Assembly: GCA_030036985.1 (NCBI GenBank)
Contig: JASHSD010000027.1
Span: 1 to 16,955 of the forward strand
Reading direction: 5' to 3'
Source of the DNA: Bryobacteraceae bacterium
Lineage (GTDB): Bacteria > Acidobacteriota > Terriglobia > Bryobacterales > Bryobacteraceae
Length of the DNA: 16,955 nt
Shown: in pieces, positions 1-7,680 of the stretch
Position numbering within the stretch: position 1 is the first letter of the stretch
How the letters are laid out: each line of letters starts with the position of its first letter
The notes under the pieces: model-generated
The model's database searches: none
What the model saw: the letters and a program-made list of their open reading frames with translations, nothing else
Told to the model about the DNA's origin: nothing
Position numbers and translations under genes: made by a program

Positions 1-22
1 TATCGAATCTCCTTTGTGTTTT

Positions 23-50
23 CCGACAGACTTGCTGTCGGTCTTGTTCT
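23..50 (+). terminator. Terminator-like hairpin at the left edge
   Basis: CCGACAG (23-29) pairs perfectly with CTGTCGG (35-41) around a five-base loop. A pyrimidine-rich, T-containing tail (TCTTGTTCT) follows. This fits a modest intrinsic terminator for a + strand gene lying left of the window. The tail is interrupted by C and G, so strength is uncertain. Confidence 0.4.
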
Positions 51-480
51 GTCTGGCGAGAAAATCGGCGGAAAGGGGTAAACGGAAAAATTCTAAACGC
101 TGGCCGCACGGCGGGCATGACAAGGAAACGATTTGCACCCCTCGCAAACCCTCACCTTCCGAGCCGCTCTTGCATCCCACCCACCGCCATGAAGGAACGT
201 TTCCCGCGGAGGCGTGTCGGGATGGGATGAACTCTCGGGACGGTGGTCGTGCGGTCGTTGCCGCCGATTTTCGCGCTTCCGGTTCTCACACCACTTGGCG
301 CGGCGGTTTTCGATTTGACCAAGGGCATCGGGAGAAGTTTGAGCTTCGGGAAGCCGCATGCCATGAGGAAGACCGCGATCTGCCGCATTTGAAAGCGATC
401 AAGGACGCGGCCGCGGCTAAGAAGAAGTAGCGCTGCCACACCTGGCTGAAGGACGACAGTCAGCGGGCGGCCTGGCAGCT

Positions 481-720
481 TGCCTACCGGGACCGGCCTG
501 GTGGTGTTCATGGGGGGTAGCCGGACAAGCCGATTGCATCGCCATACGAAGCGCCGATGTCATCGCTGAACCCATTTACCCGATCTCGTCCCCTCTTGAC
601 TTGAGCGCGCTCGGCGAAAAGCCATTCACCACGACGCGGTACGACATCGTGCTCAAGAGTCAGATCACGCCGGGTAAAGACAAACCGGGCGCGGTGCAGG
701 AAATCAACGTCGAGACGGGC
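481..720 (+). pseudogene. Possible decayed coding fragment, family not recognised
   Basis: The + strand frame through 601 stays open from about 430 to 879. Between about 595 and 720 it reads like genuine protein, with segments such as GEKPFTTTRYDIVLKSQ and QEINVETGR of balanced composition. It has no credible start codon or Shine-Dalgarno. After ~720 the frame turns into Ser/Arg/Pro-rich text, while the neighbouring frame (from 728) looks slightly more protein-like. That pattern suggests a frameshifted remnant. I do not recognise the family, and chance remains possible. Confidence 0.2.
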
Positions 721-1763
721 CGGATCAGTGAAAGCTGTGGGAGGTCAATCCGGGCGCACCCGTTTCCGGGTACCTCATCGCACCGGCAATTCGCTTGTCA
801 GTTCGGGCCTGAACGATCTGACGCCGGAGTTCATCCGGGCGCCGCCGGCAATGTCGCAGTCTTTGCGCCGGGCGAATAGAGTCGTCAGGAGGCGGGCGCG
901 ATCCGCAGCAAAGTGTCGGCGCACTTGTTTTGTGATCACATAACAACAGTCAGTCGGGACCTTGGCGAATACCGCGGATTCGCTGCTTCAAATTTGTCAG
1001 CATGGATTCTGGCGCTGCTCTCAGTTCTCGTTGAAAACGCACCCAGAATAATTCGGGCGCCCCCATATTTTCGCCTACGGCATGGGCGAAGCCTTTTTCC
1101 GTCGTAATCCCGCGATAGTTCACAACCGGTCAGCCATAGTTCTGTCTCGCCCGGATAATATTGACCCGGTTTGCGAGAATCGGGACCTTACCCGAAACAG
1201 TCCGACCCTGGCCACCGCCGTCGGGGCTGAATCGATGCGATTTTCAGCTGCAAGAAAACCCTGCCACAAGGGTCCGGTTTTTCAATCACCGGCGGAGCCG
1301 GTAACGCAGACGGACGATTCGTCGGTAATCTTCAATGCACACGCCACGGTGGAGCCCCATAGCGACCGCTCCCATCACAATGCAGACAGACGTGGCCAAG
1401 CCTGTTCAAGATAGGATTCGCTTGCGCGCCAGGCGAAAGGCGGCTCGGAGACGGGCAGGAGCGCTGGTTTCAGGGGCTCGCACGGCAGCATCGCCGTCAG
1501 ATCGGCGTCGCGGCGCGCGTTGCCTGTGCAAAATCACGACAGGCTCAGAAGTTGTTTTGGACAAGAGTGCAATTTCGTGTTCAAAACCGGATGCGCCGCT
1601 ATCTTGGAATACAGCGCCGGCTGGCGTGCGATCCGTCACGTCCATAGACGGCTTTACCGGCTGATGGTCGAGCCGCCGCGCTGATTGATGCGGTTCCAGT
1701 CGGCACGGCGAAATCGAGCCATGCGCGCGTTCGGCCTGAGCAAGCCGGGGTAACTCCGATGCG

Positions 1764-1797
1764 AACGTTGTGATGCCAAATGATGATGTAACGTTGT
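1764..1797. promoter_or_regulatory. Direct repeat AACGTTGT, possible operator
   Basis: AACGTTGT occurs at 1764-1771 and again at 1790-1797, giving a 26-base period (about two and a half helical turns). Each copy contains the palindrome AACGTT. The pair lies 77-110 bases upstream of the small peptide gene, where an activator or repressor site would be expected. Function is inferred from position only; an 8-base repeat can arise by chance. Confidence 0.25.
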
Positions 1798-1822
1798 CCG
1801 ATCTCTTTCCACTAATCTCATG

Positions 1823-1840
1823 CAGGATGACAAAATCCTG
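1823..1840 (+). promoter_or_regulatory. Small hairpin in the presumed 5' leader of the peptide gene
   Basis: CAGGAT (1823-1828) and ATCCTG (1835-1840) form a perfect six-base stem with an A-rich loop. It ends about 16 bases before the Shine-Dalgarno of the 28-codon gene. It could stabilise the leader mRNA or overlap the promoter. No riboswitch family was recognised. Confidence 0.25.
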
Positions 1841-1855
1841 GGTTCATCAAAGCTT

Positions 1856-1865
1856 AAGAAAGGAG
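1856..1865 (+). promoter_or_regulatory. Strong ribosome binding site of the small peptide gene
   Basis: AAGAAAGGAG ends eight bases before the ATG at 1874. It is among the best Shine-Dalgarno sequences in the window and is the main reason to accept such a short ORF as a real, well translated gene. Confidence 0.75.
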
Positions 1866-1873
1866 CAAGACCA

Positions 1874-1960
1874 ATGAAAAAGATTAGTGTTCGCCAAGTG
1901 GAGACGTTGAAGACGACCGCCGCCCTCTACAACTCACATTGCCCGGTCGTCAAGGTCTAA
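1874..1960 (+). CDS. Small 28-residue peptide, candidate RiPP-type precursor
   Basis: This ORF runs from ATG to TAA and encodes 28 residues. It starts MKKISVRQVETLK and ends SHCPVVKV. The first ~20 residues are charged and could form an amphipathic helical leader. The last eight hold the only Cys (23), the only His (22), the only Pro (24) and three Val, which would suit a short core peptide. It has a strong, well spaced Shine-Dalgarno. It is the first gene of a co-directional block encoding an RRE-metalloprotease fusion, a flavoprotein, a second peptidase and a complete ABC exporter. That context is how RiPP precursors are usually found. There is no GG-type cleavage site, no multi-Cys/Ser/Thr core and no resemblance to a class I know. 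Alternatively it could be a regulatory leader peptide for the operon. Translation is likely; the precursor role is inference. Confidence 0.65.
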   Translation: MKKISVRQVETLKTTAALYNSHCPVVKV

Positions 1961-2007
1961 TCGGCCACGGCCGGGAACGAGCCATTAGCACTGACTCGTT
2001 ACTTCCT

Positions 2008-2033
2008 GGGGGCCAGCTTGGCCGCCGGCCCCC
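2008..2033 (+). terminator. GC-rich hairpin between peptide gene and operon, likely attenuator or mRNA stabiliser
   Basis: GGGGGCC (2008-2014) pairs perfectly with GGCCCCC (2027-2033) across a 12-base loop. A competing inner hairpin, GGCC/GGCC, sits at 2011-2023. A weaker six-base inverted repeat (AACGAG/CTCGTT) lies at 1976-2000. The tail after the main stem is GTGATTTCC, not a T-run, so full termination is unlikely. A stable hairpin after a precursor gene would allow partial read-through and protect the upstream message, so that much more peptide than enzyme is made. Known RiPP operons use this arrangement; its use here is inferred. Confidence 0.5.
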
Positions 2034-2065
2034 GTGATTTCCATCGTATCGGTTTTTGAGGAGCT

Positions 2066-3301
2066 ATGTACGGAAAAGACAGCACCGTCGACGTTCGCCC
2101 GTTCACGCGCCAGCGGGACGGTGAGGAAGTGGTTATCGGCATCCGTGAGACGGGCGTCTATCTGGCGTTGCCGCCGGAGGCAGTCGATCTCCTCGATCAG
2201 TTCGCAGCCGGTAAAACGGTAGGCGAGGTCGGCGACTTTTATCGTGAGGTGACTGGCGAAACACCCGACCTGGAAGACTTTCTGACCGCCCTCGAAAGCA
2301 ACGGTCTGATCGAACCATCATCGGCATCGCCCCGCAGCGGGAACATCCGCCGGCCGATTCGCGAACCGAAGTACCACTTCAGCAGCTTTCCTCAGTCGCT
2401 GGCCCGGCGGCTTTTCGGCTACCCGGTCCTTGCGTGCGCGGCTGCGCTGATCGCTTTGGCAATTGCCCTGATCGCGTGGGACTATTCTCTGATTCCCGGT
2501 CCAAGGGAACTCGTTTTCGAAAAACGTCGCGCTCTCGGCCTTACCCTGGTGACTGCCATTGGCTATGGCGGGGTCTTCCTGCATGAGATGGCTCACCTGA
2601 TCGCCGCGCGCTCGCTCGGCGTCAACTCACATATCGGAATAAGTCTTCGTCTCTGGTATATCGTCTTCGAAACAGATATGACCGATCTCTGGTCTCTTCC
2701 CAGGCGAAAACGCTACCTGCCCATGTTGGCGGGGATTCTTTTTGACGCTACGCTGAGTTCCTTCTTCATCGTGCTGCTTTTCGCAGGACGGCACGGGCTT
2801 CTTCCGCTCACACCTTGGACGGAGACCCTGCTTCGCGCGGCGGCCTTCATCACGATGATGCGTATCTTGTGGGAGTTCTTTCTGTTTATGCGCACCGACA
2901 TCTACTATGTGGCCGCAACCTTCTTCAACTGCAAGAACATGCTCAACGATACGCGCGTTTTTCTGCGCAACCAGAGGGCGCGGTTGGGTTCGCGCGTCCC
3001 GATCGTGGATCAATCGGGCATCCCTCCGATCGAGAGACGGGCGATTCGGACTTATGCGGTCCTCTATCTCGCCGGAATAGCCTGGGCGTTCGGCTCTCTT
3101 CTTTGCGTGACATTGCCGTTTTGCGCAAGCTATGCAGTCAGCCTGACCCGCGCCTTTCGCGCAGGTTACTCTGCCAATCCCTCCGATTTCATCGACGCGG
3201 TATTGGCGTGTTGTTATTTTCTGATCCCGACAGGAGCCGGAATTGCGCTGTGGGGTTGGACGCTGATTCGTCCAAAAGGAACATTGTCATGGCAACAGTA
3301 A
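2066..3301 (+). CDS. PqqD/RRE-like domain fused to membrane M50 zinc metalloprotease
   Basis: This is a 411-residue protein. Residues ~8-85 resemble the PqqD fold that serves as a RiPP recognition element: a beta-hairpin (VVIGIRETGVYLALPPEAV), then helices (LLDQF, TVGEVGDFY, LEDFLTALESNGLI). A linker leads to a membrane domain with hydrophobic spans near 118-138, 157-180, 219-240, 255-275, 328-352 and 375-400. The metalloprotease motif is HEMAH (H173, E174, H177) inside a membrane span, as in M50/site-2 proteases and the YydH-like 'putative peptide zinc metalloprotease' group. The third ligand could be D278 (FMRTDIYY) or D227 (GILFDA). The start ATG follows GAGGAG at only two bases (four if GAGG pairs), which is tight, but no better start fits the RRE domain. 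The fusion suggests leader binding and cleavage by one protein, probably of the upstream 28-mer. Its end overlaps the next gene by 13 bases. Confidence 0.85.
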   Translation: MYGKDSTVDVRPFTRQRDGEEVVIGIRETGVYLALPPEAVDLLDQFAAGKTVGEVGDFYREVTGETPDLEDFLTALESNGLIEPSSASPRSGNIRRPIREPKYHFSSFPQSLARRLFGYPVLACAAALIALAIALIAWDYSLIPGPRELVFEKRRALGLTLVTAIGYGGVFLHEMAHLIAARSLGVNSHIGISLRLWYIVFETDMTDLWSLPRRKRYLPMLAGILFDATLSSFFIVLLFAGRHGLLPLTPWTETLLRAAAFITMMRILWEFFLFMRTDIYYVAATFFNCKNMLNDTRVFLRNQRARLGSRVPIVDQSGIPPIERRAIRTYAVLYLAGIAWAFGSLLCVTLPFCASYAVSLTRAFRAGYSANPSDFIDAVLACCYFLIPTGAGIALWGWTLIRPKGTLSWQQ

Positions 3302-5193
3302 CTTTGACAAAGATCAGGAATTCATCTTTGGCGGGTCTTACGACGCCTCTCCTGGTGGTGGAGGCCGCGGAGGGCACTGCCCGGAGCGCATGGCTGACGG
3401 AACGTTTGCAGGAATGCGCCATTGCGGGCGCGCGGACGTTCAACCTGTCGGCCGAGTTCGCATCCGGTGGCGCGTGGGGCGGCGCAGATCGGTTGTTCTC
3501 GGAGCTTTTCGAGGAGATTGAGTACACCCGGCCGGATTTGATCGATGCTCACGGCTTTGAACTGGTTCGTGTTCTGCCGCTGCTCGGAAGATCGATGAAT
3601 ATCCGAGGCCTTTGCCTGACGGATATCGCGCCGGACGGCGAGAGAACCCGGAACTACGCCATTGACCGGGCCGTGCGGAACGTCCATGGCCTCATCGATC
3701 TGCTGGACGAATGGAAATCGTACTCCTGTCCGGAGACTCCGTGGGTGATCGCCTGCGATTTCTTCGACGATGCCGGAGCGATGAGCTCTTTGTTCTTCCG
3801 TGAATTGATGCGGCGGCGCGGCCTGCGCCTGAACATCCGCCTGATAGCGGCCGCGGCGCCGGGCAATGGCGACTCGGCCCGCGCGTCGTTTCACGCCGCG
3901 GTGCAATCGGAACTGCTCAAACTGCAATTGGAGCCTTCTTCTGCCTCTTCTCCTGCTCTTATGGACAGCGAGACCGCCGCGCGGACCGCGACCGAACTCG
4001 AAGAACACATCGGCGACGATATCCTGGCCCTGAGAGCCAACCTGCCGCGGCTTATCTACCTTTGGAAATGCGCCTGCCGGCCCGAGAAACTGCTCTACCG
4101 GCAATGGCAGGCTCTGCGTACACAACTCGAGGCCGGCCAGTACGCCGATGCTTACCGCTACAGTCATGGTCTTCTCGATCTGGCGACAGAGCAGAGGCAC
4201 GAACAGCTGAAGTTCATCATCGTTGAGGAACTCCTTGTTTGTCACCTCACCTTTGGCGATGTCGACTCGGCCTTTCGAGTTGTGGAAGAAGCAGGTTTGC
4301 CGCTGGCCGAAGGCGACGGCGATCGGCAGGAAAGGCTCTTCTATCAGATCGCCATGATGTATGCGCGATTCAAAAAGCCGCGTGATTTTGCGAAAGGCGA
4401 AGAATACCTCGACCGCGGTCTGGCCGCGCTGGCAAAAAGCGGCTTGCCCGATTCCGAACGCCGCTTTCGCTACGTGTTTAACCGGAACGGGCTGGCGATG
4501 ATCCGTAACTTTCAGCGCCGCCCTCAGGAAGCCATCGAGCTTTGCCGGAAAGGTTGGGAAGAGCTGCAGGAACATCTTCCCCCCGAAACGCATCGGCTGC
4601 ATCGCTCGATTTTGCTTTTTAACCTGGCTCAGGTCTACGCCGCCACGGGGGCAAACGACCAGGCGCTCGAGTACTATTCCGCAGTCATCGCCATGGATCC
4701 CAATTACTCGGAATATTACAACGATCGAGGCAGTCTGCTCCTGAAGATGGATCGTCCGGAGGAAGCCGAGGCCGATTATCTGCGCGCCATCGAGCTGAGC
4801 CCGCCCTATCTCGAAGTATTCACCAATCTCGGCCAATGCTATCGGCGCATGGGTAAGTGGCAGGCGGCGATCCGGTGCTACTCAAGAGCTCTCGATCTGG
4901 AACCCGGGCAAGTGCTGGCGCTGCTGGGACGCGCGAAGGCTTACGAAGAAGCAGGCGAGCGCGAAGCCGCTGTCGAAGACTACAGCGCGGCGCTGACACT
5001 CGATCTTACGCTTTGGGATGCGCTGGGGAGCCGCGGAGTGCTTCATTACGAAGCGGGGCGGCTAAAGGACTCGCTCGCCGACTTCGACGCCGCCATCGCG
5101 CTCAAACCGGACCAGGCCGAACTCCATGAGAATCGCGGCGTGGTGCTGGCCGATATGGACGCGCTCCAAACCGAGTTGACCGCGGTGAGTTGA
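3289..5193 (+). CDS. TPR protein with degenerate NTPase-like N-terminal domain
   Basis: This encodes 634 residues. The frame is open far upstream, but ATG 3289 is the start: AAAAGGA lies eight bases before it, and upstream the M50 gene occupies the other frame. Residues ~18-180 have the strand/helix rhythm of an AAA/STAND domain. LLVVEAAEGTARSAWL (21-36) stands where a P-loop would be but lacks the Gly-Lys-Ser/Thr. WVIACDFFDD (~151-160) resembles a Walker B strand. Residues ~250-430 are helical. Residues ~438-630 are about five consecutive canonical TPRs (LFNLAQVYAATGANDQALEYY, NDRGSLLLKMDRPEEAEADY and so on). No signal peptide or membrane span is seen, so it is probably cytosolic. TPRs would suit a scaffold holding peptide, protease and modifying enzyme together. 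That role is inferred; the TPR call is firm. It overlaps the upstream gene, so translation is probably coupled. Confidence 0.8.
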   Translation: MATVTLTKIRNSSLAGLTTPLLVVEAAEGTARSAWLTERLQECAIAGARTFNLSAEFASGGAWGGADRLFSELFEEIEYTRPDLIDAHGFELVRVLPLLGRSMNIRGLCLTDIAPDGERTRNYAIDRAVRNVHGLIDLLDEWKSYSCPETPWVIACDFFDDAGAMSSLFFRELMRRRGLRLNIRLIAAAAPGNGDSARASFHAAVQSELLKLQLEPSSASSPALMDSETAARTATELEEHIGDDILALRANLPRLIYLWKCACRPEKLLYRQWQALRTQLEAGQYADAYRYSHGLLDLATEQRHEQLKFIIVEELLVCHLTFGDVDSAFRVVEEAGLPLAEGDGDRQERLFYQIAMMYARFKKPRDFAKGEEYLDRGLAALAKSGLPDSERRFRYVFNRNGLAMIRNFQRRPQEAIELCRKGWEELQEHLPPETHRLHRSILLFNLAQVYAATGANDQALEYYSAVIAMDPNYSEYYNDRGSLLLKMDRPEEAEADYLRAIELSPPYLEVFTNLGQCYRRMGKWQAAIRCYSRALDLEPGQVLALLGRAKAYEEAGEREAAVEDYSAALTLDLTLWDALGSRGVLHYEAGRLKDSLADFDAAIALKPDQAELHENRGVVLADMDALQTELTAVS

Positions 5194-5201
5194 AAAACGC
5201 C

Positions 5202-7670
5202 ATGGGAATGCTGATTGAAGATTTGAAATACGCCGTCCGCGTTCACACCCGGAACGTCGGGCCCACGATACTCGCCTTGTTGACGCTCATGATAGGCATC
5301 GGCGCCGGAGCCGCGGCGGTCAGCGTAGTCAATGCGGTATTGCTCGAACCTCTACCCTACAGGGACCCGCAAAGAATCGTTATACCGTGGCGACTGGCTC
5401 CCGCGGACGCCAATCTCGGCTACAGCGAAGTTCCATGGGGCGATACCGACTTCCTGCACCTTCTGGAACTGACGTCCTTTGACAGCATGGGGGCATTCAA
5501 GAGCCGGGTGTTCAACCTGACCGGCGTCGGGGAACCGGTGAAACTCGAAGGGATGAAGGTGTCGGCCGGATTCTTCCGCGCCCTCGGTCTGACTCCATAC
5601 CTTGGCCGCGCCTTCAGCGGGAATGAGGACCGCGAAGGCAATGAACGCGAGGCGATTTTGAGCTATCGGGTATGGCAGGAGCGCTTTCACGGCGACCGGG
5701 CCATTCTGGGTCGCAGCATCGATCTGAACGGCATCCCTTACGGCGTGATCGGCGTGATGCCGGCGGGCTTCGCATTTCCGCGTGCCGAAGAAATGCCGGG
5801 CAGTTTCGACTTTCCGCGCCAGGCTGAGGTTTGGGTTCCGCTGGCGCTCCCGATTACGGACAAGGCGTCCGGACCCGACGAACTCGCGGTAATCGCCCGT
5901 CTGAAACCCGCCGTCTCCATCGCCACGGCGCAGGCGGAGATGAACCTTTTCGCAACCCGGATGGAGCGGCAATTTCCGGACGCCAAAGGTTGGTATGGTT
6001 CCCGCGTCACCGGTCTGATGGAGCAGGCGACGGCGAAGGCTCGTGAACCGTTGCTCCTGATTCTGGGCGCTGTTGGAGTACTGCTGCTGATCGCCTGCGC
6101 GAACGTCTCAAACCTGCTGCTGGCGCGATCGATGGAGCGGCGCGGCGAATTTGCCCTGCGCGCGGCATTGGGCGCGGGCAAGATGCGCATCGTCCGTCAG
6201 ATCCTGACGGAAAGCGTTCTTCTCTCCGTCTGCGGAGGCGCGGCCGGCGCGATGCTCGCTGCCGCAGCCATCCGTCTGCTCAAGGTTCTTGGCCCCGCGA
6301 ACATCCCGAGGCTGCAGGAAGTCACGCTGGATTGGCGGGCGCCGGCTTTCGCGTTCGCGATCTCGCTCGCGAGCGGAATATTGTTTGGCACGGCGCCCGC
6401 CGTGGGCGCGCTGCACGGGGAACCGGCCAAATCGCTGCGGCAGAGCGGCCGCGGCGCCGCCGGCAGTCCCGTTGGCGTTCGACTGCGCAACGCGTTTCTG
6501 GTTTCGCAGATGGCGCTGGCGCTGGTCCTCGTGGTGGCGTCGGGACTGCTGGTACAGACGCTGCTTCGTCTGCTTGCGGTCGATCCCGGCTTCAATGCCC
6601 GGGGCGTGCTCACATTCGAGCTGTCGTTACCCGCCGCAAAGTACGAAAACTCCGATCGCATTGCCGCCTTCTATCGCAAGACATTAACGATTCTCAGCGC
6701 GATTCCCGGAGTCGCACATGCCGGTATTGTAGAAACTTTGCCGCTGGACGGCGCTTCCGACGCTACTGTCATTCACATCCCGGGACGGACCGATCTGCCC
6801 GGCAAAGAACCCTACGCCAATTACAGCATCGTCTCGCCCGATTACTTTTCCGCCATGGGGACGCCATTGCTGCGCGGCCGCGGCTTTCTCGATTCCGACA
6901 CGGCGTCTTCGCCGTCCGTTGTCATCGTCAACGCCACCATGGCAAAGAGGTATTGGCCTGGGGAGGATCCCATGGGCAAACAGCTGAGCCTTGGAAATTT
7001 TCCTTCCAAAATGACCATTCTGGGCGTAGTGGCAGACGTCAAGCACCTTTCGTTGCGCGAGGAGGCCGGCCCGGAGATGTTCGTGCCCTACACGCAGAAG
7101 CCATTTCCATCCATGCAACTGATGCATGTCGTGCTTCGCGCAGGCCGGGGTCTGTCAGACCGGGGAGCTCTTTCTTTGGCTGGGGCGGCGCGCGAGGCCA
7201 TCCGGCAAATCGATCCCGACGTGCCCCTCTCCAAAGTGACCACGCTGCCTGCGGTCGTGGGCGATTCGCTCGCGAGTCAGCGTTTTTCCGCGCTCCTGGT
7301 GGGTGCTTTCGGCATCTTATCGCTTGTCCTCGCCTCCATCGGTCTGTACGGCGTCATGTCTTATTCGGTCGCGCAGCGAACGCGTGAGATTGGAATACGC
7401 GTCGCTTTAGGCGCCAGGGGCGCCACTGTGTTTGCGATGGTGCTTGGTTTCGGAGGGCGTCTTGCGGCGATGGGAATACTGACCGGCATCCTCGTCGCGA
7501 TTGGCGTGTCGCGCCTGATGGCCGGCGCTTTGTACGGCGTGCGGCCGACCGACGCGTTGACCTTTGTCGCCGCGGTCCCGGTGCTCGCCGTTGCCGCGCT
7601 GCTGGGCTGTTATGGGCCGGCGCGCCGGGCTACGCGGGTTGAACCGATGATCGCGCTCCGCCATGAATAG
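5202..7670 (+). CDS. MacB/FtsX-type ABC transporter permease of the acidobacterial duplicated type
   Basis: This encodes 822 residues. The start MGMLIEDLKYAVR followed by a first membrane span (~20-48) is typical of acidobacterial duplicated orphan permeases (ADOP), long MacB relatives with two FtsX cores and no ATPase domain. After the first span comes a MacB_PCD-like extracytoplasmic domain. FtsX core 1 lies at ~280-400 (LLLIACANVSNLLLARS, then RRGEFALRAALGAG). A second span and periplasmic domain begin at ~425. FtsX core 2 lies at ~695-822 (SIGLYGVMSYSVAQRTREIG, ending ARRATRVEPMIALRHE). Such permeases move lipids, antibiotics or peptides mechanically from the periplasm with a MacA-like adaptor. 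ATG 5202 fits the family N-terminus; TTG 5190 and ATG 5208 are alternatives. It lies eight bases after the TPR gene. Its likely partners are the adaptor (9746-11017) and ATPase (11043-11744), separated from it by two enzyme genes. Confidence 0.9.
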   Translation: MGMLIEDLKYAVRVHTRNVGPTILALLTLMIGIGAGAAAVSVVNAVLLEPLPYRDPQRIVIPWRLAPADANLGYSEVPWGDTDFLHLLELTSFDSMGAFKSRVFNLTGVGEPVKLEGMKVSAGFFRALGLTPYLGRAFSGNEDREGNEREAILSYRVWQERFHGDRAILGRSIDLNGIPYGVIGVMPAGFAFPRAEEMPGSFDFPRQAEVWVPLALPITDKASGPDELAVIARLKPAVSIATAQAEMNLFATRMERQFPDAKGWYGSRVTGLMEQATAKAREPLLLILGAVGVLLLIACANVSNLLLARSMERRGEFALRAALGAGKMRIVRQILTESVLLSVCGGAAGAMLAAAAIRLLKVLGPANIPRLQEVTLDWRAPAFAFAISLASGILFGTAPAVGALHGEPAKSLRQSGRGAAGSPVGVRLRNAFLVSQMALALVLVVASGLLVQTLLRLLAVDPGFNARGVLTFELSLPAAKYENSDRIAAFYRKTLTILSAIPGVAHAGIVETLPLDGASDATVIHIPGRTDLPGKEPYANYSIVSPDYFSAMGTPLLRGRGFLDSDTASSPSVVIVNATMAKRYWPGEDPMGKQLSLGNFPSKMTILGVVADVKHLSLREEAGPEMFVPYTQKPFPSMQLMHVVLRAGRGLSDRGALSLAGAAREAIRQIDPDVPLSKVTTLPAVVGDSLASQRFSALLVGAFGILSLVLASIGLYGVMSYSVAQRTREIGIRVALGARGATVFAMVLGFGGRLAAMGILTGILVAIGVSRLMAGALYGVRPTDALTFVAAVPVLAVAALLGCYGPARRATRVEPMIALRHE

Positions 7671-7680
7671 GGAGCTGCCA

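Larger units (their letters stand above)
1..1873. other. Long stretch with no convincing gene
   Basis: No reading frame here has the mix of start, ribosome binding site, length and recognisable family motifs that every gene downstream has. Open frames on both strands are short, rich in Arg/Ser/Pro/Ala, and look like by-products of GC-rich sequence. One part may be a decayed coding region (see 481-720). Small hairpins occur at 23-41, at 1070-1090 (TTCGCC/GGCGAA, followed by a T-run) and at 1288-1302 (ACCGGC, GGA, GCCGGT). The last ~110 bases before 1874 probably hold the promoter of the downstream operon, but I could not pick a convincing -35/-10 pair. An unrecognised non-coding RNA cannot be excluded. 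Confidence 0.6.

Noticed and set aside
14..430. 138-codon + strand ORF at the left edge
   Set aside because: It begins inside a terminator-like hairpin region, has Arg/His/Pro-rich composition, lacks motifs and has several equally long frames on the opposite strand.
1335..1664. Overlapping ORFs on both strands
   Set aside because: Both are Arg/Ala/Ser-rich, without ribosome sites or motifs. I also considered a transposase remnant in the third frame but found no catalytic signature.
2815..3288. Upstream extension of the TPR protein frame
   Set aside because: It is Arg/Ser-rich text within the M50 gene's territory. The Shine-Dalgarno at 3274-3280 and ATG 3289 mark the true start.
3322..4836. 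Long open frame on the minus strand (504 codons)
   Set aside because: It lies wholly antisense to the TPR gene, which has clear repeats, a ribosome site and operon context. The antisense protein has no recognisable motif; it is a mirror of GC-rich codon use.
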